NCBI GenBank assembly: GCA_045560765.1
Contig: JBJKZD010000006.1
Span: forward strand, 1-64,000
Length of the DNA: 64,000 bases
Reading direction: 5' to 3'
Origin: UBA9926 sp913064795
GTDB taxonomy: Bacteria > Pseudomonadota > Gammaproteobacteria > Pseudomonadales > Azotimanducaceae
Position 1 is the stretch's first letter; each line of letters opens with the position of its first letter. This document shows positions 45,016 through 52,989 of the stretch, in pieces. A program made the translations under genes and the position numbers. The notes beneath the pieces are model-generated. The model worked only from the letters and a program-made list of their open reading frames with translations, did no database searches and was not told where the DNA came from.

Positions 45016-46146
45016 TTAGTAGCCTTGCAAAACACCGTAACGGTCACGATGAAAAGCACTATTGCCTAATGCGTGCTCACAGACTCTGGAGCGCTTCATA
45101 AAAAACCCTATCTCATACTCATCAGTCATGCCGATACCGCCATGCATCTGCACGCCCTCACTACTCACTAAATGATACGTGTCATTGAGGCGGGTTTTCG
45201 CCAAACTCGCGAGCTCCGGGACTTCTTCGCTGTCCTCATCTAGGGCCGCCAACGCCTCGAGCACAACAGACTTAGAGAGCTCAACCTCACAAAACATTTG
45301 CGCTGCGCGATGTTTCAAGCCTTGGAAAGATCCGATGGGCACACCGAACTGCTCACGCACTTTAAGATACTCAACGGTCCGCTCGAAACATTCCTGAACA
45401 CCTCCGAGCATTTCAGCCGCGAGCAATATACGCCCGATGTCGAGAGCCTTGTCCAGGATCTGAGCGCCCTGTCCTTCTTCACCTAACAAAACCCCCTCAG
45501 CGCCACTGAACTCGATATTCGCAGCATTGCGAGAATCCGCCATGATTGTCCGTGTGACATTGACACCCGCGGCTTCGCGATCAATCAGAACCAAGGTCAA
45601 TCCATCCTTATCCCCTGCTTCGCCACTCGATCGTGCGACGACAACAAGTTTGTCAGCAATATGACCATCTAATACAAACTTTTTACTCCCGGTGACCGCG
45701 ATGCCCGAGGCTGTTTTCTCCGCAGTTGCCGAGCTTCCATAAGGGCTGTGATGGGGAGACTCCTCAAGTGCGAGGGCGAGGAGCATTTCGCCACCAGCGA
45801 CCTGTGGCAAGATTGAACGCTTCTGTTCATCGTCACCGCCCAAAACAACACAGCTTGCTCCAAGTCCAACCGTCGCAATCAGGGGCGAAGCCGCTAAAGT
45901 ACGTCCGCACTCTTCGAGCACAACCCCCATACCCGTGAAACCGAAACCTAGACCGCCGTATTCTTCAGGAATGCAAATGCCCGCCCATCCAAGGTCCACC
46001 ATCTGACGCCAGGTGGCGTCATCAAACCCTAAAGAATTTTGCTCGTCTCTTAATTTTCGTAATTGGGTGATCGGTGTGTTATTCGTGCAAAAGTCTTTTG
46101 CAGCGTCTTTGAGCATGTTTTGCTCTTCATTTAGCACGAGTGCCAT
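45016..46146 (-). CDS. acyl-CoA dehydrogenase
   Basis: 376-residue flavin enzyme of acyl-CoA beta-oxidation. Visible features are CIPEEYGGLGFGFTGM, the FAD segment ALEESPHHSPYGSSATAEK with KFVLDGHIADKLVVVAR, VKVREQFGVPIGSFQGLKHRAA and the C-terminal GVQMHGGIGMTDEYEIGFFMKRSRV. The usual C-terminal catalytic Glu side cannot be fixed without alignment. The gene lies over 500 bases after another dehydrogenase on the same strand. Confidence 0.92.
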   Translation of the reverse strand: MALVLNEEQNMLKDAAKDFCTNNTPITQLRKLRDEQNSLGFDDATWRQMVDLGWAGICIPEEYGGLGFGFTGMGVVLEECGRTLAASPLIATVGLGASCVVLGGDDEQKRSILPQVAGGEMLLALALEESPHHSPYGSSATAEKTASGIAVTGSKKFVLDGHIADKLVVVARSSGEAGDKDGLTLVLIDREAAGVNVTRTIMADSRNAANIEFSGAEGVLLGEEGQGAQILDKALDIGRILLAAEMLGGVQECFERTVEYLKVREQFGVPIGSFQGLKHRAAQMFCEVELSKSVVLEALAALDEDSEEVPELASLAKTRLNDTYHLVSSEGVQMHGGIGMTDEYEIGFFMKRSRVCEHALGNSAFHRDRYGVLQGY

Positions 46147-46657
46147 AGTTCGTCTCCTCTAAAAACTATCTATAAACCGTAAATCTGTTTTTCTACCGTA
46201 AATATTGATTAAGCTGTCAATGTTTGCTTATCGCGATCTCTCAAGGCTTTCGTCTGTAGGACGCACTTTATTGATGCGCGCTTTCTGAATCAACGCTTTA
46301 GCTGCACCGCAATACTGTTTGCTTGGGCTTCCTGATGCCACGGCTGATGATCGCTAACGGTGACGGCACCACCCTTTTTTTAACAGCGGCGCCTCGTCCT
46401 ACCTATTTTTTAACAGTCGTTTCTAACAGTCGTTTCTAACAGTCGTTTCTAACAGTCGTTTCTAACAGTCGTCTCTGATCGGCTTTCTTCCCCTGAGACT
46501 TGAACCCTAAAAACCGGCTTAGGGCACGTTGGTCTTTACCTCAGTCTAAATTAGCACTTCCTCTTCCGGGCCGCCTTCCAAACGAGCTCCATTACACAGT
46601 GTCCGCCGGCAGATGTCCAATTTTTCTGGCCTCCGCGGTTGGGTTCAAGGCATGCTT
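46147..46657. other. gene-free spacer between two acyl-CoA dehydrogenase genes
   Basis: Apart from the 13-bp repeat and a weak CCCTAA / TTAGGG inverted repeat near 46505-46524, nothing is seen. Promoter elements for the 45016-46146 gene should lie near 46150-46230, but no convincing pair was found. Confidence 0.5.
46411..46475. repeat. 13-bp tandem repeat, five units
   Basis: Five head-to-tail units TAACAGTCGTTTC begin at 46411, 46424, 46437, 46450 and 46463; the first four are identical and the last has one change. They lie in a 511-base spacer between two acyl-CoA dehydrogenase genes. Confidence 0.9.
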
Positions 46658-47851
46658 TTAATCGGGTAACCCAAGGACTCGCTTTGCGATAATATTGAGT
46701 TGCACCTCTGAGCTTCCCCCTGCAATCGTACTCGCCTTCGACCGTAGCCAAGTGCGCGTTGTCGCGAGTTCATCGGCATCGAAGCTGTCCCCGGACCATC
46801 CAAGCCCTTGATGCCCTATCATTTCAAGCTGAAGCTCCATTCGGTCATTGCCCTGCTCAGAACCATAATACTTAAACAATGACGTCAGGAACGTCGGCGT
46901 CCCTCCGGACTGACTTTCCTCAAAGGACCGTCTCTGGGTCAAAGAAAATGCTTTGTGATTCATCTCGTTGTTCAAAATGCGCCGCCTCAGTGAACCCGTC
47001 GGATCCTGGGTCACCGCATCGATGCTATTTTGATAGATCGACGACAGCGTCCCAAAATGGTCATAACGACCCCGACGACCACCGCCGCTGAGCCCGGAAA
47101 TTGAGCTCCGTTCGTGTTGTAGCAACCGTTTTCCGACCGTCCACCCTCGGTTCAGCTGTCCAACAAGATTCTTTTTTTCACAGCGAGCCTGGTCAAAAAA
47201 TGTTTCACAGAAAGGAGAATTACCGCTGATCAACTGGATGGGTCGGACCGAGACACCAGGCTGATCCATATCAATTAAAACAAAACTGATCCCATCATGC
47301 TTTGAGGCGGTGAAGTCAGTCCGAACCAGCGTAAAGATCCAATCCGCGAACTGCGCCCCTGAAGTCCATATTTTTTGCCCGCTCACTTCAAAGTGATCGC
47401 CTTGATCGTCGCACCGGGTTTGCAAACTGGCCAAATCAGACCCGGCACCGGGCTCACTGTAACCCTGACACCACCGTATTTCGCCACTGATGATTTTCGG
47501 GAGATGCTCGAGCTTTTGATCCTCAGTGCCGTAATCCAAAAGAGTCGGACCAATCATCGAAAAGCCCATGCCTGTAATCGGCGCCCGCGCGTTGATCCTC
47601 TGCAATTCGTCTTGAAGTATCTGGTGCTGTTCTTTATCGAGGCCACCGCCTCCATACTCCTTTGGCCAGGTTGGCGCCGTCCACCCTTTTCCAGCCATGG
47701 CATCAAGCCATGCTTTAGCGGCTGGGTCGTCAAAGGTTTGCCGCTTTCCCCCGCCTATGATCTTATCCTCGGTAACAGGGCCTCGCATCGACTCTGGACA
47801 ATGATCCGCCAGCCAATCCCGTACTTCAGCTCTAAATTGTTCAGACATCAC
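46658..47851 (-). CDS. acyl-CoA dehydrogenase
   Basis: 397-residue acyl-CoA dehydrogenase. It has APTWPKEYGGGGLDKEQH, GFSMIGPTLLDYGTEDQK, CQGYSEPGAGSDLASLQTRC and KIWTSGAQFADWIF, then ASTIAGGSSEVQLNIIAKRVLGL at the C-terminus. It resembles the dehydrogenase at 59209 more than the one beside it. The middle-domain loop FFDQARCEKKNLVG differs from the usual FFDDVRVPxENLVG. Substrate unknown. Confidence 0.92.
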   Translation of the reverse strand: MMSEQFRAEVRDWLADHCPESMRGPVTEDKIIGGGKRQTFDDPAAKAWLDAMAGKGWTAPTWPKEYGGGGLDKEQHQILQDELQRINARAPITGMGFSMIGPTLLDYGTEDQKLEHLPKIISGEIRWCQGYSEPGAGSDLASLQTRCDDQGDHFEVSGQKIWTSGAQFADWIFTLVRTDFTASKHDGISFVLIDMDQPGVSVRPIQLISGNSPFCETFFDQARCEKKNLVGQLNRGWTVGKRLLQHERSSISGLSGGGRRGRYDHFGTLSSIYQNSIDAVTQDPTGSLRRRILNNEMNHKAFSLTQRRSFEESQSGGTPTFLTSLFKYYGSEQGNDRMELQLEMIGHQGLGWSGDSFDADELATTRTWLRSKASTIAGGSSEVQLNIIAKRVLGLPD

Positions 47852-47958
47852 GATCCCCTTGTACTTGACCTCAAACTAGCAAAAGCAGCCCTAGACTGCA
47901 AAACTCAACAACTTGCCAGCCCGCCAATTACGATAGACTTTAAAAAAGAGGATTCATC

Positions 47959-48936
47959 ATGCGATTCATCATTTACGGCGCCGGCGCCATCGGTGGAACC
48001 ATTGGCGCCCGATTACAGCTGGCTGGCTTTGAAGTGGTTTTGATCGCCAGGGGCGCCCACGCCGAAGCCCTGAAGGAAAATGGCATGCGCTACATCTCTC
48101 CAGACGAAAACCTATCATTACCCGTCACCTGTGTGACAACACCAGAGGCCATCGACTATCAACCCGACGACATTGTGATACTCACAGTGAAGTCCCAAGA
48201 CTCATGGCAAGCACTCAACGAGCTGGCGTTGGTCGCGCCCACTGCCCTACCCATCTTCTGCGCTCAAAATGGGGTCAGCAACGAGGCACTCGCGCATCGT
48301 TTTTTTAGAAATGTCTATGCCATGCTCGTCCTCTGTCCTGCTACCCACCTGACCCCAGGTGAAATCATTCATAGCGCCGCTGCGCCGGGAGGGTTGTTCA
48401 GTACAGGGCGGTACCCATCAGGAATCGATGGGGTTGCGGTTTCGGTGTCAGCAGCAATGACCCGGGCCGGATTCGTATCTGAACCCGATGATCGAGTCAT
48501 GCGGCTAAAATACGCCAAACTTCTTGCCAATCTCGGCAATCCTCTTGAGCTCATCTTGACCAATGACCAAAGTAGCAGGCAGATCATGCGGAGGCTCAAA
48601 AAAGAGGCCCTCGTTTGTTATGAAGCCGCCGGCATTGAGTGCACAGCACCCGACGTGATGCGGCAACAGTTTGGTTTGGTAAAACAAGTCAGCATTCCCG
48701 GTGCACCCAGAGGAGGCAGTTCAACCTGGCAAAGTGTCGCGAGAGGTCATAGCGACATTGAGACCGCTTTCCTAAACGGAGAGATTTGCCGTCTCGGCCG
48801 CTCTCTGGAAATCGAGACCCCTGCAAATGCGATGGTGCTTCAGCTTGCACTCAAAGCCTCGAAGGCGCCCGACACTTTCATGAAAATGAGCGAGCAAACG
48901 CTCGTCGAGCACACACAACCAGCGGACAACCCTTGA
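47959..48936 (+). CDS. panE: ketopantoate reductase family protein
   Basis: 325-residue NADPH-dependent 2-dehydropantoate 2-reductase family member (PanE/ApbA). The N-terminal Rossmann motif is GAGAIGG at 7-13, followed by VLIARGAHAEALKENGM. The NGVSNE segment holds the region of the catalytic Lys/Glu pair. The C-terminal ERSLEIETPANAMVLQL-like helix matches the family. Many paralogs act on other 2-oxoacids, so the pantothenate role is only likely. The start follows AAAAGAGGATTC. It converges with pdxA. Confidence 0.8.
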   Translation: MRFIIYGAGAIGGTIGARLQLAGFEVVLIARGAHAEALKENGMRYISPDENLSLPVTCVTTPEAIDYQPDDIVILTVKSQDSWQALNELALVAPTALPIFCAQNGVSNEALAHRFFRNVYAMLVLCPATHLTPGEIIHSAAAPGGLFSTGRYPSGIDGVAVSVSAAMTRAGFVSEPDDRVMRLKYAKLLANLGNPLELILTNDQSSRQIMRRLKKEALVCYEAAGIECTAPDVMRQQFGLVKQVSIPGAPRGGSSTWQSVARGHSDIETAFLNGEICRLGRSLEIETPANAMVLQLALKASKAPDTFMKMSEQTLVEHTQPADNP

Positions 48937-48990
48937 AGCCTGCTGTCAAAACCGATGCCGGATGATATCCTCTCTTGAAATCAAGGACCC

Positions 48991-49992
48991 CTAAAAGTCT
49001 TGAAGTTGACCCCTCAACATCAATGTTGCCGCCCGAATCGCTTGCTCCAAACCTTCATGCTCCGCTCGACTTTTGCCCACAATGTCATAGGCTGTGCCGT
49101 GATCCACCGAGGTGCGAACAAAGGGAATCCCTAACGTTGCCGTCACACTACCCGAGAAATTATGAACCTTAATGGGGATATGACCTTGATCATGGAAAAG
49201 CGCGAGGACCGCATCAAACTCACCGTCGATTGCGCGATTAAACACTGAATCCGCAGGAAAAGGTCCACGAACATCCAGTCCACGGGCTTGAAGCGTCTCA
49301 ATGGCCGGACCGATCTCCTCGATTTCCTCACGACCCAGCATCCCGGCCTCACCCCCATGCGGATTCAGCGCCGCAACCGCGATCACCGGATTGACACAAC
49401 CCCATCGTTGCAGATGTTCATGGGTTAGCGTCAGCTTATCGATCAGAATTGGCCTGCGGACATAAGCGACCGCATCGAACAAAGAGAGATGCGTCGAAAG
49501 ATGAGCGACTTTCAAGCCTGGGGTCATGAGCAGCGTCGCCGTAAGCGGGGCATTGGTCAACCGAGCGAGAATTTCTTGATGGCCAATATCGTTATGAAAG
49601 CCAGCCATCTGGACCGCCACTTTATTGATGGGACAGGTCACAATGCCGTCGATCTTTCCTTCCATCGCATCAGTCACCGCCCGTTCAAAATAAGAAACTG
49701 ACGCTGCGCCACCCAGGGCTGAGGGTTCGCCGCGAACCAAACCCGATATGGAGCCAAAGGGGTTCAGCAAATGAACGCCCGGTTGATCTGTCACCGATTC
49801 GACCTCGCCAACAACATGGACTTCAAAGCCGCAGCCAGCCTCCTCCATAGCAACCTGCAGCGCGGCCTCAGAGCCAATGACAAAGACCCGAGCCTGATCT
49901 TGCACAGCGCCCGAAGCAAGCGCTTTGACCAGGACTTCGGGTCCTATTCCTGCGGGATCTCCCATCGTGATCGCAAGTAGAGGTTTCATCAT
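48991..49992 (-). CDS. pdxA: 4-hydroxythreonine-4-phosphate dehydrogenase family protein
   Basis: 333-residue NAD-dependent dehydrogenase of the PdxA family, which in vitamin B6 synthesis oxidises 4-phosphohydroxythreonine. It opens MKPLLAITMGDPAGIGPEVL. The three metal-binding histidines are expected in GHQEIL (His138 region), AALNPHGGEAG and ALFHDQGHIPIKV. The start overlaps the upstream hydrolase stop as ATGA. Some PdxA paralogs serve in other catabolic routes; no pdxJ or ksgA neighbour helps to decide. Confidence 0.93.
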   Translation of the reverse strand: MMKPLLAITMGDPAGIGPEVLVKALASGAVQDQARVFVIGSEAALQVAMEEAGCGFEVHVVGEVESVTDQPGVHLLNPFGSISGLVRGEPSALGGAASVSYFERAVTDAMEGKIDGIVTCPINKVAVQMAGFHNDIGHQEILARLTNAPLTATLLMTPGLKVAHLSTHLSLFDAVAYVRRPILIDKLTLTHEHLQRWGCVNPVIAVAALNPHGGEAGMLGREEIEEIGPAIETLQARGLDVRGPFPADSVFNRAIDGEFDAVLALFHDQGHIPIKVHNFSGSVTATLGIPFVRTSVDHGTAYDIVGKSRAEHEGLEQAIRAATLMLRGQLQDF

Positions 49993-50876
49993 GCAGACAG
50001 TTTCCGAATGTGCTGTGCAATCAACGATGGCTTCTGCATCGGAATAAAGTGCGTCAACTCCGGGTAATGATAGTCCTCACCAGCGGGTAAAAAGTCTGCC
50101 AAACCCGGCCAAGTCGGAGATGAACTAAAATCCATTTCTTGACGCGATTCGTCGCGTGCTTTGGCGCGCAACACCCGGGTAGGGATCATCACCCCTGCAA
50201 TTTCTGGGAGAATATTTCTACCGGTACTCCCCATATAGATCTCGGCTTCTACCAACGGCGGGCAAGCTAAAACCCAACCCGCCCCCTCTGGATTAGGCAA
50301 CAATCCATACTGACAATAATCCTTCAGCACAGAGTCCAGCCAAGCTCCGTAAGACCCTCGCCCCTGAAAATTCTCAATCATCGCCGCGACAGACTCAAAA
50401 TAATTCTTTCGGCGTGCCACTGGGTGTTGGCCCGCATCATCAAGCCAATCAGCGTGTACCGATTCATTTGAAGCATAAATTTCAGGAGACATAATGACCG
50501 GGTCAACCAGCACAAGGCCTGAAAGCCGCCCCCGGGTTCTCGCGGCTGCGACAGCAACGGCGTGCCCGCCCATTGAATGCCCGACACCAATCAGTTCCGA
50601 AAGCGCAAGATGATCAATAAAGGCTGTGAGGTCATCACCAAATGACTGCCAATTAAAGGGGCCCTGTTTCTCGCTGCGGCCATGCCCGCGCATATCGATG
50701 GAAATTACATGTCGATCCGGTAATTCGGCAACGACTTGATCCCAACACCGCGCATGAAAGCCCGTGGCATGGACCAATAAAATCGAAGCCAGGTTCGGGG
50801 AGGCCGAGCCCCATTCAAACCAACATAAATCAACGTTATTGATTCGCCTGTAGTATTCTTTTGGTTGGTTAACCAT
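49989..50876 (-). CDS. alpha/beta hydrolase
   Basis: 295-residue alpha/beta-hydrolase. ILLVHATGFHARCW forms the oxyanion region, GVGHSMGGHA is the nucleophile elbow with the catalytic Ser, and YPELTHFIPMQ near the C-terminus carries the likely catalytic His. It is translationally coupled to the PdxA-like dehydrogenase, so the two may act in one pathway. Substrate unknown. Confidence 0.9.
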   Translation of the reverse strand: MVNQPKEYYRRINNVDLCWFEWGSASPNLASILLVHATGFHARCWDQVVAELPDRHVISIDMRGHGRSEKQGPFNWQSFGDDLTAFIDHLALSELIGVGHSMGGHAVAVAAARTRGRLSGLVLVDPVIMSPEIYASNESVHADWLDDAGQHPVARRKNYFESVAAMIENFQGRGSYGAWLDSVLKDYCQYGLLPNPEGAGWVLACPPLVEAEIYMGSTGRNILPEIAGVMIPTRVLRAKARDESRQEMDFSSSPTWPGLADFLPAGEDYHYPELTHFIPMQKPSLIAQHIRKLSA

Positions 50877-50977
50877 CCCTTGACCTCTAACGCTTCACTG
50901 CTTTCATTAAATCGACCACACGGCAGAGCCCTGCTTGACGCTTCCCGTTGACCTGCCATTGTGTTTTATACACTTTA

Positions 50978-52189
50978 TCAGCTCGCAGCTTGCCGCCATC
51001 GAAAAAGCGCCAAAATCACGAACATACTGATCGATACAACCCAAAGACTGATTTCCCCTCCAATCACCACTGACAAACTGCCGAGGATCAGCCCCCCGAG
51101 CGGCATCCCGCCCATGTTTGCTAGGGAGAAGATTGCCAAAATGCGGGATCGAAACGCCTCAGGAGCAGCCTCTTGGATTAACGTCCTGGCCATACTCATC
51201 GCCACTGCGCCGCAGCCTCCCCAAGCCACTAAGATCCACAAAAAATAATTAAAACTCGAAACACTGGCGCCCGCAATCAAGCAAAAACCGCCACCCAAAA
51301 GCCCGCACTGCAAGCCAAACAAGGGGCTGTTTAATCCGCCCACCTTCACAAGCAATCCTGTCACAAAGACCGTACCTGCCACGAAGGCCATGAAGCACTG
51401 TGCGATTTCACTGGCACCCCCGCCATAAACGTCGCGAGTAATGATCGGCACCAACACCATGTATGCTCCCCCATACAAAAGGCTCATTGAAAAGACTAGA
51501 AACATCACAGGCAACATGGCGGGGGATTGTCTTACCCAGATCAAGCTGCGCCGGATAGCGATCAATCCGCTGTCGGTTGAAAACCGCTGGGACTGAATCC
51601 CATCAGCATCCGAGGGTTGATTCGTCGACTGCAAGTTCAACAGAAATGCCGCGCAGGCTACGCCAAATGCCATTAAAGCTGAATGCACCAAAAGCAGCAT
51701 CGTGGGACCCACAGTCTCTGCCGCTCCGCCCAACATAAAGCCAACGAACTGACCGCCAAACGTCAGTCCCATCGAGATGGTGACGCCCTTTTGGAGGTCG
51801 TCACTCGCGATTTGATTTAACATACCGTCTCGCGCCGGCTGGACAAATGCGGTAACTGTACCAATCGCTAGCGCGTACATGAGTAGCGCCACATAACTGA
51901 GCTGGTCGGTAAATATAGCAAAAGCCAATCCAAGTGCTGGCAACACCGCGACCCCGTGACAAATCATCAAAATCTTGGCGCGGTTAAATCGATCCGCTAA
52001 CAGTCCACCCAACAAAATCAAGAATATCGCAGGCAATTGCAGACAAAACTGAGCAAACCCCAGCCGCGCGCCAGAACCTTCCATTTCGACAACGACCAAC
52101 CATGGAAACAGCACCGTTTGAATGCCCAGTGGCGCAACAAAGCAAAACAAGCAGGTCATGTACCAAAAGTAGTTGCTTTGCTGATTCAC
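50978..52189 (-). CDS. MFS transporter
   Basis: About 403-residue major-facilitator carrier with roughly 12 hydrophobic segments. The family segment GGLLADRFNRAKILM lies between helices 2 and 3. The start is uncertain: GTG at 52189 is preferred because it begins just before the first helix (NQQSNYFWYMTCLFC), though its ribosome site is weak; the frame opens at 52282. It resembles the DHA-/enterobactin-exporter-like branch. It follows a VOC protein on the same strand, without overlap. Substrate unknown. Confidence 0.85.
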   Translation of the reverse strand: MNQQSNYFWYMTCLFCFVAPLGIQTVLFPWLVVVEMEGSGARLGFAQFCLQLPAIFLILLGGLLADRFNRAKILMICHGVAVLPALGLAFAIFTDQLSYVALLMYALAIGTVTAFVQPARDGMLNQIASDDLQKGVTISMGLTFGGQFVGFMLGGAAETVGPTMLLLVHSALMAFGVACAAFLLNLQSTNQPSDADGIQSQRFSTDSGLIAIRRSLIWVRQSPAMLPVMFLVFSMSLLYGGAYMVLVPIITRDVYGGGASEIAQCFMAFVAGTVFVTGLLVKVGGLNSPLFGLQCGLLGGGFCLIAGASVSSFNYFLWILVAWGGCGAVAMSMARTLIQEAAPEAFRSRILAIFSLANMGGMPLGGLILGSLSVVIGGEISLWVVSISMFVILALFRWRQAAS

Positions 52190-52563
52190 ACGATCTGCAC
52201 CCCAAATGACCAACCTACCTAAACAGGCAAACCCCCGAAGCGAGGCCCAACCGTTTCTAATTCGAAACCTTTGTCGCAACACCGCTCACAAAATGCCTCT
52301 CAAAAAACACTTCTCACAAACCACCCTTATCAAAATACCATCATCAACACTGTACTATCGCCGCATCAGCCCCAGGGACCTGCTTTTATCATTGGCAATA
52401 GCTCGCCCGTGTTCTCACGTTCTTTAGATCGGAAGGAGAAAACAGCCGAACACCCAAGTCGATAACATCGCCCCTGTAAATGGATAATCCACAACGTAGG
52501 CAAAAATCTCTAAATTTTCCGGGGTAACCCTCGTCTTTTTAAACCCCGAAAGTCCATTAGGCA
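52190..52563. other. gene-free spacer
   Basis: No gene is seen. It may hold the promoter of the MFS gene. A CGGGGT / ACCCCG dyad (about 52520-52548) is present without a T-run after it. Confidence 0.45.
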
Positions 52564-52983
52564 TTAATCCGTCGCAAACAAGGACAACTCAATGTCCTTG
52601 AAAGCCTTAAACTCGATCGCATTGCCCGATGGATCACGTAAAAACATGATCGATTGCTCACCGGGCTCTCCTAAAAACCGCGTCGTCGGCTCGATCACAA
52701 ATTCAACACCCTGAGCTAGCAAACGATCCCGAAGCGTTGCAAATGCAGACTGGGTCAGTACTACTCCAAAGTGAGGTATCGGCACCGCATCACCATCAAC
52801 AGGATTCTCGAAACTCTGCGCGACATTAGCGACTTTATGGCAAACCACTTGATGACCCATGAAGTTAAAATCAATCCAATCTTGGCCCCGCCGACCCACT
52901 GGGCAACCCATGACTTCTCGGTAGAAGCGCTCCGCCGCTTCTAAATCATGGACTCCAATGGCCAAATGAAATGGTGTCAACAT
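52564..52983 (-). CDS. VOC family protein (glyoxalase-like)
   Basis: 139-residue single-module VOC protein. HLAIGVHDLEAAERFYREVMGC at the start supplies the first metal His; FHFGVVL-like HFGVVLTQ the second; SIMFLRDPSGNAIEFKAF gives the C-terminal Glu. Expected to be a metal-dependent lyase, isomerase or dioxygenase; no substrate can be named. It starts 7 bases after the CbbO-like gene. Confidence 0.9.
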   Translation of the reverse strand: MLTPFHLAIGVHDLEAAERFYREVMGCPVGRRGQDWIDFNFMGHQVVCHKVANVAQSFENPVDGDAVPIPHFGVVLTQSAFATLRDRLLAQGVEFVIEPTTRFLGEPGEQSIMFLRDPSGNAIEFKAFKDIELSLFATD

Positions 52984-52989
52984 AACCCT

